A stretch of 64,000 bases of DNA from Protonemura montana (lineage: Eukaryota; Arthropoda; Insecta; Plecoptera; Nemouridae), in the NCBI GenBank assembly GCA_947568835.1, contig OX387611.1, forward strand, positions 2,112,001 to 2,176,000, written 5' to 3'. Within the stretch, counting starts at the first letter, position 1, and each line of letters opens with the position of its first letter. Shown piece after piece: positions 12,401-23,100 of this stretch. The notes under the pieces are model-generated. The model had not been told where the DNA came from, made no database searches, and worked only from the letters and a program-made list of their open reading frames with translations. The position numbers and the translations under genes are program-made.

Positions 12401-14655
12401 GATGGTGGCTACATGCTCTGTCATTTTGATCTCAGCGCCGACTCGCTGAAGTGAATTTATTTATAATTAATTGTATTTTAAGTTTTGAAACACAAATCAA
12501 CGGTTTATTTCCATGTCGATGACATATTAAACATTGCTAGATTGCAAACAATTTATACTGTAGATGAAATCTGATTTAAATTTCAAACGCTTACAATGCG
12601 CGGGATATTTTATTATTATGAACACTATCAGACAGCTATAACTTTAACTCTATGAAACTATTCACAGCCTCTTGGTTCTACTCATTGGAGATTCGTCATT
12701 CTCATCAATTACACTAGAATCGTCTAAAAAAGCCAGTGTCCAAGTAGCTCAATGGTTTAGAGCAACACCCGCGATAAGAGTTCGGGGTTCGAGTCCCCGT
12801 TTGGGCATCGATTTTTGAGAGGTTATTAGTATTCCTGATAATAAGGTCCACGCATCACGCATTACGCACCTCAAACAGATCGTATCGTCGCTGGTTAAAC
12901 GCGCGTTGGGTCGCCATTGGCCAGCCACCGAGACGCCGCGAAATCTCGACCAATGGCGTGAGACCTGCTCGCTGCCTCGACTCGGTGTCTGCGCACGCTG
13001 CGTACGCGTCTTGTGCGCAGCGCACCGGCGCAGCCTCGTCGGGAGACCAGCTCGACTCGAGCACAGCTGAGCGATTAGGGAGCCTGATTTGTAAAGATTC
13101 GCGCTTGGAGCTCGTGGAGCTTGAAAAGAATCTTCAGCGTGATTCGACGGCTGGGTGTGGCTTCATCTGGTGGCTACTACGAGAACTTAGATCCAGTTTT
13201 ACCAAAATCTCGCCTCCTAGTTGAAGTGTTAGTTGAAGCAGTTGCCATGACGACTTCCAATCACATGCAGTGAAATTCAGATGTTTCTGTGAGCTAGAGA
13301 TCCAACTTATAGTTCTACATTTTGTTGAAACTATTGCCATGGCGACTTCCAATCACATGCAGTGAAATTCAGATGTTTCTGTGAGCTAGAGATCCAACTT
13401 ATAGTTGAAAATTTTGTTGAAACTGTTGCCATGACGACTTCCAAACACATGCAGTGAAATTAAGATGTTTCTGTGAGCTTGAGATCCAACTTATAGTTGA
13501 ACATTTTGTTGAAACTGTTGCCATGACTACTTCCAATCACATGCAGTGAAATTCAGATGTTTCTGTGAGCTAGAGATCAAACTTATAGTTGAACATTTTG
13601 TTGGAACTGTTGCCATGACGACTTCCAATCACATGCAGTGAAATTCAGAAGTTTCTGTGAGCTAGAGATCAAACTTATAGTTGAACATTTTGTTGGAACT
13701 GTTGCCATGACGACTTCCAATCACATGCAGTGAAATTCAGAAGTTTCTGTGAGCTAGAGATCCAACTTATAGATGAACATTTTGTTGAAACTGTTGCCAT
13801 GACTACTTCCAATCACATGCAGTGAAATTAAGATGTTTCTGTGAGCTAGAGATCCAACTTATAGTTGAACATTTTGTTGGAACTGTTGCCATGACGACTT
13901 CCAATCACATGCAGTGAAATTCAGAAGTTTCTGTGAGCTAGAGATCCAACTTATAGATGAACATTTTGTTGAAACTGTTGCCATGACTACTTCCAATCAC
14001 ATGCAGTGAAATTAAGATGTTTCTGTGAGCTAGAGATCCAACTTATAGTTGAACATTTTGTTGAAACTGTTGCCATGACTACTTCCAATCACATGCAGTG
14101 AAATTAAAATGTTTCTGTGAGCTAGAGATCCAACTTATAGTTAAACATTTTGTTGAAACTGTTGCCATGACGACTTCCAAACACATGCAGTGAAATTCAG
14201 AAGTTTCTGTGAGCTAGAGATCCAACTTATAGCTGAACATTTTGTTGAAACTGTTGCCATGACTACTTCCAATCACATGCAGTAAAATTCAGAAGTTTCT
14301 GTGATTTACAGATCCAACTTAGTTATAGTTCAAAGTTTTGGTAAAACATTTTGGTATTCTGTATGGCGCTAAGAACAGGTTTCCGATAGCAATAAAGCTG
14401 TATTATCCAAGGGCCCTGAGTTCGAGCTCAGGTTCGGTCGCTCACCCCGGATGTGCTTGTCCAGCGTGTCCTTGACCTCGTCGAACCTGTCCTTGTGTTC
14501 GTCGTCACGGCCCAGCGGATGTCGCGCCTGCCAACCTCCGCACGCGAACCCGTAGAAGTCGTCGCAAGGAGGCGTGGTCAAGTCCAGCGTTGCCAACAGC
14601 TCGTCGGCAACCACATGGCAACCATGTGACTGGCACGAGGTATGGGTTGGTGCGC
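3433..14655 (-). CDS. neprilysin-like M13 zinc metallopeptidase (14 exons; N-terminal anchor exon not found)
   Basis: M13 peptidases are membrane-anchored ectoenzymes that cleave extracellular peptides. Exons in transcript order: 14446-14655, 12870-13066, 10873-10968, 9963-10163, 9550-9793, 9234-9351, 8580-8720, 8120-8252, 7799-7899, 7576-7634, 6641-6692, 5700-5898, 4182-4346, 3433-3609. All junctions keep phase and give 696 residues plus a TGA stop, about the size of a neprilysin ectodomain. Landmarks, numbered within this product: the [12 protein letters not shown] start motif in exon 1, NAFYSG (489-494), FPAGILQPP (501-509), zinc motif HEMTH (530-534), ENIAD (592-596) with the third zinc ligand, and the family-typical C-terminus CRVW. 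Catalytic residues are present, so the ectodomain looks functional. Two donors (GTGCCA after exon 12, GTATAC after exon 5) are weak and were chosen for phase and family fit. The cytoplasmic/transmembrane exon should lie above 14.66 kb but none was recognised. The first acceptor is uncertain. Confidence 0.9.
3693..3785 (+). repeat. SINE body, 5'-truncated (tRNA-derived family)
   Basis: It starts at TTGGGCATCAATTTTTGAGA, the end of the tRNA-like head seen at 12737 and 41704. It then runs through the family body containing AAAATACCCCGCGCATTGCA. It lies in the last intron of the neprilysin-like gene. Confidence 0.6.
4366..5350. repeat. minisatellite, 67-bp unit, about 15 copies
   Basis: Head-to-tail copies carry the core GGCCGACCACACAGCTGTCT and CCCATAAGAGCAATGGTGA. 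Divergence between copies is low. It fills most of the intron between neprilysin exons 12 and 13. Open frames here are repeat artefacts. Confidence 0.9.
5955..6515 (+). repeat. 5S rRNA-derived array plus linked module (second copy)
   Basis: Four units of about 90 bp at 5955-6325 are followed by the same unique module (about 6325-6515) that follows the array at 2618. The block begins only about 55 bp outside the exon encoding HEMTH, inside the intron between neprilysin exons 11 and 12. Confidence 0.75.
6693..7575. repeat. intron with a 73-bp inverted repeat (arms 7121-7193 and 7418-7490)
   Basis: This is the intron between neprilysin exons 10 and 11. The two 73-bp arms are inverted copies with five mismatches and no gaps, separated by 224 bp. 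Read as protein, arm 1 gives the peptide [15 protein letters not shown]. Most of the differences between arms are at third codon positions, as if the sequence once coded. No known family was recognised. Confidence 0.7.
7925..8118. repeat. short tandem repeat in a neprilysin intron (about 79-bp unit)
   Basis: Two full copies and one partial copy share ACACATGTCC, GCTCCCATTGAAGATGCCAA and CAGCTGTACAC. The array lies between neprilysin exons 8 and 9. Confidence 0.6.
8255..8579. other. neprilysin intron, nothing recognised
   Basis: This AT-rich intron lies between exons 7 and 8. I see no repeat, ORF or RNA feature. Confidence 0.4.
8753..9187. repeat. minisatellite, about 67-bp unit, about 6.5 copies
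   Basis: Copies carry CTGCTCCTGTCCAACAGCAC and AAGGACCGGCCACCGCTTAG. The array lies between neprilysin exons 6 and 7. It is unrelated in sequence to the 67-bp array at 4.4-5.3 kb. Confidence 0.9.
9395..9540. repeat. tandem repeat, about 49-bp unit, 3 copies
   Basis: Units share GCAAGCTTTATCTGTGGTAG and a TTTGCCCC(A) segment. A diverged single copy occurs at about 9915-9955, next to another neprilysin exon. The array fills the intron between exons 5 and 6. Confidence 0.75.
10360..10740 (-). repeat. 5S rRNA-derived array plus module (third copy, inverted)
   Basis: In minus orientation there are two 90-bp units (about 10550-10740), followed by the unique module (10360-10550) seen at 3.1 and 6.3 kb. 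It lies in the intron between neprilysin exons 3 and 4. Confidence 0.7.
11045..11837. other. neprilysin intron DNA with a Penelope-related scrap
   Basis: No gene is recognised. About 11640-11720 repeats a segment (TTTTTAGACTCATGTCTACT) that also precedes the Penelope-like termini at 36.1 and 43.0 kb. A GC-rich stretch at 11465-11630 has open frames, but no family was recognised. Confidence 0.4.
11838..12424 (-). pseudogene. LINE fragment: RNase H C-terminus and zinc-finger tail, frameshifted
   Basis: The minus strand encodes the RNase H segment [20 protein letters not shown], followed by a C-x2-C...H-x4-C tail (CDTC...HVLVDC) typical of I/R1-type non-LTR retrotransposons. The upstream part (12424 to about 12330) continues in another frame, so at least one frameshift is present. 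No reverse transcriptase part remains. It is nested in the intron between neprilysin exons 2 and 3. Confidence 0.8.
12572..12630 (-). repeat. SINE body fragment
   Basis: This is an inverted partial copy of the body seen at 3.7 and 14.7 kb. On the minus strand it carries an AATAAAATA stretch, then CCCGCGCATTGTAAGCGTTT. Confidence 0.5.
12737..12845 (+). repeat. tRNA-derived SINE with tRNA-like head 12737-12807
   Basis: A 7-bp acceptor pairs (GTCCAAG with TTTGGGC, including wobbles). The D arm is GCTC...GAGC, and the T arm is CGGGG-TTCGAGT-CCCCG, which contains a good B box. The anticodon arm does not pair and lacks T33, so this is not a convincing working tRNA. The flanks on both sides match the copy at 41704, showing a dispersed element rather than a single gene. 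Confidence 0.65.
13225..14345. repeat. minisatellite, 92-bp unit, about 12 copies
   Basis: The unit contains GTTGCCATGACGACTTCCAA, TCACATGCAGTGAAATTCAG and AGCTAGAGATCCAACTTATA. Variants (ACGACTT/ACTACTT, CAGATG/CAGAAG) recur in blocks, suggesting multi-unit amplification. It fills most of the intron between neprilysin exons 1 and 2. A single unit lies outside the gene at 15783-15885. Confidence 0.9.
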
Positions 14656-14699
14656 CTGCGTCGTGGCCTTTCAGAGTGAAGTCAGGTTACGCTTATTTT

Positions 14700-14785
14700 T
14701 TAGAGATTAGTAGTGTTGATAATAATAAAATACCCCGCGCATTGCAAGCGTTTGCAATTTAAATCAAATTGCATCTAATTTAATG
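14700..14785 (+). repeat. SINE body fragment
   Basis: It shares GTTGATAATAATAAAATACC and CCCGCGCATTGCAAGCGTTT with the copy at 3.7 kb, without the tRNA-like head. Confidence 0.55.
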
Positions 14786-14789
14786 CATC

Positions 14790-16435
14790 CACCGTCAAAT
14801 TGGAGTAACTCGAGATTGAAACGTTGAGACGTGGTATAGCATAACTAGAAACTTAACCTTAAACTTAAACTTAAACTTAAACTCAACTTTCCAGACCTAG
14901 CACCTGATTCACAAAGTTCAGTTTTATCAAATTAAACCTAAGTATTGTGTTTAAATTCAGCTAGTCTGTGAATTCCGATAACGATGATCATTTACATTCC
15001 CTTATTTATCCATTTTTCCATTTTTCTCCATTCCATCCATTACCTACCTATTATCCGTTATTAATTACCATAATGAAATCCAGTCACTCTGTAATTTCAT
15101 TTAAAAATGCTTATTACCAAACGAGATCGGTCCAAAATTGCATGTCTAACCGTTTTTCATTATGGGTCGTATCTTCGAGTTATGTGTGGGTATAGTTTTA
15201 GTGACCTACAAGATAATTCAAATGATGGTTGTCGTTTTAATGCGATGCTGCTTTACCTTTCTGTTTCGACGGCGGTCGATTTGTCGAACAATTCTCGCAA
15301 TTACCAAGCGCGACCAATGACAAGAGAGCGACCCGCAACACGACATTGGTTCTGAAAGCATGTCGGCCACAATCAATGTGTTTCTCGTGTCGCCAGCAAT
15401 TAAATTAGAAAGATACCGAAATGTATATTCTGTGCTTACCTTGGTCTCTTCTCAATCATGTCTCACGCTGCAAGAAGTGGGAGAGCATTACGGTCCTATC
15501 TTTTCCTATTTGTAATAGGTGCCAGACCCACCTGTCACTTTGTCAAAAGTATCTGTCATTTCACGAGAAAAGTTTAAAGATGCCTTTTTTAATGTTCACT
15601 GCCCTGCAGATCATTAACATAGAAGCAGAGTCGCAAAAAAGAAACACGCTTTCTTTACCAAACAAATGTATTTATTGTTTTATTTGTTTTATAGTGAACT
15701 CGAGAAGTTTGGGCAAAAGCGGTTACGTAAACAAAAGTACTTAGGTCCAGTTCAACCAAAATGTCTGCCTTAACTTCAAGTGTTAGTGGAAACTATTGCC
15801 ATGACGACTTCCAAACACATGCAGTGAAATTCAGATGTTTCTGTGAGCTAGAGATCCAACTTATAGTTCAACATTTTGGTAAAACCAGACCTGAGGCTCT
15901 GAAAAACAGAGCGTCAACTGTATCACCAATAGACAGCGACTCTGAGGGCTGAATAACGCCGTATAAATCTTGATAAACAAATCTTTTAAGAGAGGTCTCA
16001 GGTCAAAATTGACTTTCCCCTTTTAGCTGACATTTGGGAAGTTTAAAAGAGGATTTTTTGATAAATACACAAAAATGAGATGTTAGTTTAAATATTTGGT
16101 GACGATTCAGGAAGATTTTGCCCTGTCACATAAGAGATATTTCAGTCACGGCGGTCAATCTTTATGTGAGGACAAACAATTGTTTACGCTTGGCTATTAT
16201 TTCTTATGATTAAGGTCGGAAGCGTCAAACGGCCAATAAAATTGCAAATGGCTTATTTTAGGTTATGGTCTTTTACGACTTTTCTGCGGCTACACAGTGC
16301 TTTTCTTCAAGTCAAATGGCAGTAACGAGATTGAACCATTAAGCTTAATGACGTAATTCATCACAATTCTATGCATTTTGCCTCTTATCTGGTTTTTACA
16401 CTCATCAAGATTTCCGCTTTAAAAAACATTTTGTT
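14790..16435. other. gene-free region upstream of the neprilysin-like gene
   Basis: The missing N-terminal/membrane-anchor exon and promoter of the peptidase could lie here, but I found no convincing minus-strand hydrophobic exon. A telomere-like but imperfect CTTAAA run is at 14850-14885. One 92-bp minisatellite unit is at 15783-15885. Confidence 0.4.
15783..15885. repeat. solo 92-bp minisatellite unit
   Basis: One copy of the unit that forms the 13.2-14.3 kb array, about 1.4 kb away from it. It is a seed or an escaped copy. Confidence 0.8.
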
Positions 16436-16439
16436 ATAA

Positions 16440-16775
16440 TAATAATAATAATATTAATAAGCATTTTATTTCCAGATTGGTTATTACAAATAACATTGGA
16501 AAGTCACACAATATTTACAATATCATTATTAATAAACTCATTAACAGAATAAAAGCAGTTGTCAATTAAATAGTTTTTCAGTCTGCTTGTAAAATCTTTA
16601 TCGTTACTTTTACATTTTATATCCATTGGTAAATGATTAAATAATTTCACACCACATGCAATAGGTCCTTTTCTGTAATGTATTGTTGTTAAGTCATATA
16701 AGTTATTCTTTGCCCTTAATGTATAATTGTGGTGTTTGTCATTATGGAATCATAATAAAAAATCCGCAATATGTA
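16440..16775 (-). mobile_element. LINE 3' end fragment (jockey/CR1-type)
   Basis: The minus strand encodes a LINE C-terminus (KGPIACGVKLFNHLPMDIK, then DFTSRLKNYLIDNCFYSVNE) and ends in an ATT-rich tail at 16440-16460. It parallels the C-terminus of the LINE at 22.1-25.5 kb but is a diverged relative. It is severely 5'-truncated. Confidence 0.75.
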
Positions 16776-16871
16776 AAATGTATTGTCTAATCTAAGCGTA
16801 TGAAATAATTATGTACAAAAGATAGTTTATATAATGAACCCAAAATATAAAAGTCAATAAAGTGTTCTTAC

Positions 16872-17323
16872 TTGATCCGTAGTTCGAAGTTTCTCTCCAT
16901 ATATAAGTCAATGCCCGAAACAATCATTACCAAGACAAGCGTGACAATCGCCACCCTCACAAAAGTGACCGACCAAAAGTGACACCACTTCTTCGTGTGT
17001 TCATCGACCGCCTTGGTGTACTCGTCGTAGGGAGGGTACAGTTCGTCCACGTTACGCAGCAGCTGCACGAGCTCGGTCAGCTCGTCGTTCTTCAGCACGA
17101 AGGTAAAGAAGATGGTTGTTGACATAAAGGTCTCGATGAAGTTGCCCAGACATTCAGAGACTTCGCCGAAGTTGTCCAAGTTTTTGTAGGTGTACATGGG
17201 ATAGCCGTAGAATTCATAAACGGAGTAAATGCCGATGCTTAGTGAAATCACTCGTTTGAGGTAATAGCCGAGACGTCTGGGCTCGCTTCTGTTGATCCAG
17301 AACCTTGATAAAAGAATTTCCGT
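16872..17323 (-). pseudogene. orphan odorant receptor N-terminal exon (second exon type), open
   Basis: This 452-bp exon reads without stops. It carries the family sequences PMYTYKNLDNFGE, ELTELVQLLRNVDELYPPYD and HTKKWCHFWSVTF, and ends at a good donor (GTAAGA). No downstream receptor exons follow at lower coordinates, where a LINE fragment and gene-free DNA lie instead. It forms a subfamily with the interrupted copy at 28571-34203. The acceptor TCTAAAAG/ACGG puts it in a different phase from the exon 1 type at 27.6 kb, so it would need another first exon. It is most likely a remnant of a partly deleted gene. Confidence 0.75.
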
Positions 17324-20113
17324 CTTTTAGATGCATCTTAGAATTGAGGGAAGGCGTTGTGGTGTTTAACGGGGTTTTATCACATTCGTCTTCTCTTTCT
17401 GGGGAATCCAGGGAACAAAATCATATTTTTGATTCTTTCATTAGTGCTGGTAAAAACTGTTCAGCTACTAAAAAAAATCTCTTTTGGTGCACATTTTCCA
17501 GAAAATCCACTCTAAAAATATGTATAGCTAAAATCAGGATACAGTTACTATAGCTTATCAAAATAGTTGTCACAAATATTTTTTCAAATCTGTAGTTTTT
17601 ACAGATTGAAAAAATTTGGGGTCTACAGTGGCTACGAAAATTTAGATTTTTTTTTCTGAAAAACACCGAAAAACGCCTTAAACAGGCTCTTTTACAGCGC
17701 GTGTTACCATAAGACAAAATAATATTTTTCTGACATCTTCCGTCCTCCATAGAAACACATGATACCATTTACAATGTGAACATTTTAATATAATTTCAAA
17801 AATAAAATTATTTCTCCCTTTCCGACAGATGCATTTTAAATCAGACTTTCAATAATTAGCAAGTTTCAGAACAAATACAACACGGAATGTTGATGTGAAT
17901 TTGTTTTGAGGCGTAATGACATGTTTGGTTGTTTCCGACCGGCCGAGAAACAGCATTGTCAAAAATCGATATTGTTTTAAAAATTAACTTCGACAAAGTT
18001 TTATTTCAGTGACATCTGGTTTACTTCACATGAATTAACATTGCTCATAAAAGACAATCGAAACTTTGCGCCTGGCGTCCAATGTCATAGAAACACAACG
18101 CATCATTCTAGCTGGCCGTGTTTGTTTTAGAACATGTGCTATGCTTGTCATTCAGCAAAAGCAATACAGGATAAAAAAAAATCAGAGATTTTCTTTAAGG
18201 GGAAATCCTTGTCATTTTTTGTTTTTGTTTATGTGACTTAAACTTTGTAGAGCCATAATAAGCATCACTTTCGTGTTCAATCACACATCTCTCTTTAGGT
18301 AATGCATCGTAATCTGCTTCCCTAGAAAATGCTTACTGGCGAAACTTCTAGTATAATATAAAAAAAAAAAAATGTATTTAATATAAACTGCCTACAGTTG
18401 AATTCGTCTGGCCAAATAGATTAACGGAAGTTAAAGTGTCATATTTACGGGATTAAGTCCATGTCCCAGCGCCACATCTGCTTTCTTTAACAGCAAAATT
18501 ATAATTCCCTAATTAGAAAATTTTAAGACAATAACTATCGTAATTCCATCCTGTCAACCGACTGCAGGCAGGATACTAACGGTCCTCGTGAGATCACCGA
18601 AGTTAAGCAACACTGCACTGTGAAACTAGTTAAAAAAATAAACTTTAAAGACAATACTTTGTCCATTGAAAGCATCAAATTTCAGTACAAAGTACCAGTT
18701 TTATTACAACTTCCTGTTCTGCCCACGATCGAAAATGCGTTTCGATCCTGTATCGATCCTGTAGGCTCTATATCAGGACACTGGATATTGGTCTGGTTTT
18801 GGAAAGAGACACGCCCTATGACCCAGGAGACTCTGTTCCATGCACGCGACTAGAGGTGTTATGGAAGAAGGGAGGGGCAGAGGGGGATGACGTTGAAGGT
18901 TGTGTCGAGTGTTGTTATTAGGGGAAGGGGGATCGGCGAACGAGCGAGAGGCGAGGGAGAAGTGATGGTAAAGTGCGCGAGTGAAGAGACTCTGTCTTGT
19001 TTTTATATAGAGGGTTCAAAGTAGCACAGGTTATAGCACAGGTTAGAGTTAATCTTGCAGTAAGTAAGGCGCAGGTCTATTTGACAATAGTTGCTGTGTT
19101 TGAAGTCGGCTAATTTTAATAAACCAACCGAACATAAACGGACCGATATCATTGCAAAGTACTTCTGTACCTGAGTTACCTGATTTATACGTGATTTGCA
19201 CGGCCAGTTTTATGCCCAATATGCAAGCAAGCATACGATGAACCTATCCGCATCATTTACCTGTTGCCGTTAACCAATATTGTTGGTACAAGGTTGGCAG
19301 GCGTGGATGCCGAGGTAAAGTATAAAACAAACAGATAAATTCATTATGCGAGAAGATTTAATATTTATTGCTAGTACAATGTCATCAGCGTATCACAAAA
19401 ATGTGTATTGCTTTGGGTAGGTGTTGTCAATTTTGTTGGTTACTTAACGTTTGAAATTTAACACATGTGTTCATGAAACGCTTATGTATAGTAAAGAAAT
19501 ATAAATATGTATACGTTGTTTATTTCTTAAAAGGAACACTCTTTATGTTTATTAAAACAAGAAGCTTGACATTTATTTCGCAAACAATGACCAAGTCCAG
19601 CTGCCCTAGTGGCGGCATCTGGAACTCTAGAACTACTCAAGTCAACGTTGAAAACTGAACAAGAAAAGTCATCAACATTTAGTAAGTTATGAAATTGGTT
19701 GCAATAACACACAGCTCCAACAATTTTTACGACATTCAAGCGACTATTTTTATTTAGAATGCCAGAGAGCAGCACAGTGCATGAAATGTTGTTGGCGACA
19801 TGGACCCATATCACCTCGACTAGAATCTTCTCAACACCATGTAGGACTGGTAGGCCGAGTTGATAACCTACAACAACAGAGGAGCCAGCCAATCAAATGC
19901 TGCCATAGAAACCAACCAATGGCATTAACCACGTCAAGCACATGCACACAGATCCTCACGCGGAATCTTTATTTGCTTATCAAAACATAAAATTCTGTAA
20001 GCATCCAGAAATAAAACATGGGTTCCAAGCATGGGTCATGAGCCGCAGCTTTTTTGTTTCTTTTGAATTCAGTTGATCTGTACATTTTGTTCTGCTTTTC
20101 AGACTACTTATTC
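17324..20113. other. non-coding duplicated flank between receptor units
   Basis: About 17.3-18.6 kb matches 34.2-35.9 kb, and 18.7-20.1 kb matches 36.0-37.6 kb, so one duplicated block is involved. A single 5S-derived piece (GGTCCTCGTGAGATCACCGA onward) is at about 18583-18620. Minus-strand open frames around 19.5-19.9 kb recur in the other units but acquire stops there, so I treat them as 3' flank. An AATAAA on the minus strand at 19968-19973 is a plausible OR-a polyadenylation signal. Confidence 0.5.
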
Positions 20114-23100
20114 CTAAATGACAGATCTTCGGGGCTGGTTTTGAGTGTAAACGGCAATGCTCTGACAAGTTGGGTCCTACAAAGAGCCTGATTCACCAGG
20201 TAACGGTCTACCATCCTCAGGAGTCAGGCGATCTCAGCATCTCCATGGCTACCAAACATTGAATCTACCATTGAACCTCCTATGCTAGGTCATGATATAA
20301 CCGTGGTAACATAAGATAGCAGAATTGAGAAGCTCTGTCAGGCGATCTCAGCATCTCCATGGCTACCAAACGTTGAATCTACCATTGAACCTCCTATGCT
20401 AGGCCATGATATACCCGTGTAACATAAGATAGTAGAATTGAGAAGCTCTGTCAGGCGATCTCAGCATCTCCATGGCTACCAAAAATTGAATCTACAATTG
20501 AACCTCCTATGCTAGGTCATGATATAACCGTGGTAACATAAGAAAGCTGAATTAAAAAGCTCTGTTGGGCGATCTCAGCATCTCCATGGCGCCCATTGCA
20601 CCAAATTAACTAGAAAAAGGCTAAGGTAGGAAATGTCATAACGTCACGGTGATTTTTTGCTACAATTTTTAACCCTAGACTTACAGTTTTAAACGTTAAC
20701 AGAGACAATGGAATGAATTCAGCAGCCTTGATGACAATCGGCTGGTTGGTCACGGACACTATGATTCCCATGGACCTCTTGAAGCTCTTGCTGGCATCTG
20801 TCCATCCGCAGCCGTAGATGGACTCCTGAAGGCGCTCGGACTGCAAGGTTACTAACAAGCTGTGCACGTTTCCACGGAGCTCGTGAGCATCAAACTACAG
20901 ATTAGTTCAGCTGTTCTTTAAATATGTGCCATTTTTAAGGAAAGTAACCTTGAACTGAAGGTATCACGAATGGAATTGAGGTTATGCTGATGACAATTTT
21001 ATGCGGTAGCTTTGTAAAAATTCATGACTTGTAAAAATGACTGCAAATTTCACTCAACAATTTGTGTCTTTATTGGCTTCTTTGTTCAAACCTCTCACCT
21101 CCACGGTGACCTGCTGGGACAGAAAGCAGAAGACCCCAAGCGTTGAGTAGAACGCGGCCATCATGCCAAAATGAACCAGTAAGCTGCTGTTACCAGATTT
21201 CTGAAACCCACCAATCATCAATCAGTGTGGATTGCAACGATGTTGGCAAGGTGATTTAGAGACAAAGAATGCAATTACATGTCACCTAGACCCACTTAAC
21301 CACAAGTAGATTTGTAAATTCTGGTGTCATCAACGTGAAAGTGTGCTCCTTAGTTTAAGACTATTGAGCAAACTTTATTTAGTCTCAAAGTTTCCCACAC
21401 TTTGCGGATTTTCCATCACACAGAGTGTACTTTCGATATTAGTTCCAGTATTCCTCGAATGCACGGATAAACCTGCCGACCAAGAAGACTGGAACCTCGT
21501 TCTTCTGTTTCGGTGTCCGCTAAGGAGGGGACACTGGGTCGAATTTCCATGACCGATTGTTCGTGAATTTTAGCATTCCGTGACTACTTTCGGTTTTTGG
21601 AAAACTCAGTCACCAAAAGGTGGCTTTAATAAAAAAAACTAGATTGATAGAAATATAAAAAGACATAATAAGGTACGATAGAAGAGTGAGAAGAAAATAG
21701 AATGAATGTGTAGATACCAACCATAGATGTTGACGTTAGAACCAGCACGCTGTGCGCAAGGCAGACAACCACGTTGACGCAGAAAAAGAAGTTCCAGTAT
21801 TTCTCGAATGCACGGATGAACCTGCCGACCAAGAAAACTGGAACCTCGTTCTTGTGTTTTGGTGTCCGCTAAGGAGAGGACACTCGGTCGAATTTCCATG
21901 ACCGATTGTCCGTGAATTTTAACATTCCGTGACTACTCGATCGTAGCGCCCGGTAGAAGCCAGTAATCAAAGCTAACAGTGCAAACTGTGACAAGCTTTC
22001 CACCCGAACTGTAAGTGTTATGTGTCAAACAGACCAGTTTGAAATACAAATTAAGAATATTATGAAATATATCAATGCCCTGTAAAAATAGTTTCTGATG
22101 ATAGTTAAAATCATCGTCATAGCTTAAAGTTATCTCGCAGCAGCAGGTACCACGCTAGGACATCTCCAGCGGAAATAGCGCGCTCATCAAAGACGTATGT
22201 ACAGGTGTGAGTGAATCCATAACAATTGAGCGCCGGCCTGGTGGAAAAGGTACGCTAGCAGGTACACAGTGGACAAACTACGACGACACAAATAGCGATT
22301 TTCCATCAAATAGTAATGTAAGCAAAACCAAATCCCGTATCACAATATTTTATCAAAATATCCGTTCGATTCGTTCTAAAATTAATGAATTAGATATAGC
22401 AATCAACGATTTAAACTTAGATGTAAATATTATCACTTTGACAGAGCATTGGCTAAAAAAGAATGAAGCAGATTGCATTGTCTTACCAAACTTTAAACTT
22501 GCATCAATATTCTCACGAGAAATTTACTCTCATGGAGGAACTTGTATTTTTGTTAGAGATAAGATTGAATTTTCAACTAGACTGGATATTGTAAGATTGA
22601 GCGAAGAAAAAGTCTTTGAGTGTTCAGCAATCGAGCTCGAGAAACTGAATACAGTTATTCTATGCATCTACCGATCACCTAGTGCTTGCTTTAAAAATTT
22701 TATAAATAAACTTGAAGTGTTATTAACCATGATAACGCAGGAGAATAAAACAAGAAAAATTCTAATCAGTACAGATATCAATCTGAATATGCTTGGAAAC
22801 TGTCAAAACAAACATAAGTTACGCTTACTTTTAAACTCTTTTAATATCAAACTAACTATTAATCAACCAACTAGAGTCACGTATTCTTCGGCTACCTGTA
22901 TAGACAATATTTTAACGAACCTGGCACTAACAAATTTAGAACTCAAAGTTAAAGAAAATGGTCTGTCTGACCATAAAGCAATTATTCTTTCACTGGACGT
23001 TTTAAATTCAAATGATAACAATGACGTTTTTAGGGAGCCTATTAATTACATTGAGAAACGGTTTTACCTTACTTTTAATGATAAAAAGATGGCAGCACTT

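Noticed and set aside
12737..12807. Functional tRNA gene
   Set aside because: The anticodon stem does not pair, T33 is missing, and the flanks are repeated elsewhere, so it is better explained as a SINE head.
13225..14345. CRISPR-like array (regular 92-bp repeats)
   Set aside because: The units are contiguous with no unique spacers, in an insect intron; it is an ordinary minisatellite.
14850..14885. Telomeric repeat from the CTTAAA run
   Set aside because: The insect telomere unit is TTAGG; this short imperfect run does not match it.
17421..17768. 115-residue open frame matching one at 34218-34565
   Set aside because: Conserved at DNA level by segmental duplication; low-complexity reading with no receptor motif and no fitting splice sites.
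19527..19892. 121-residue minus-strand open frame repeated at 37064-37429
   Set aside because: The frame is shared only because the 3' flanks of the receptor genes are duplicated. The copy at 46.4-46.7 kb contains stops, and no domain is recognisable.
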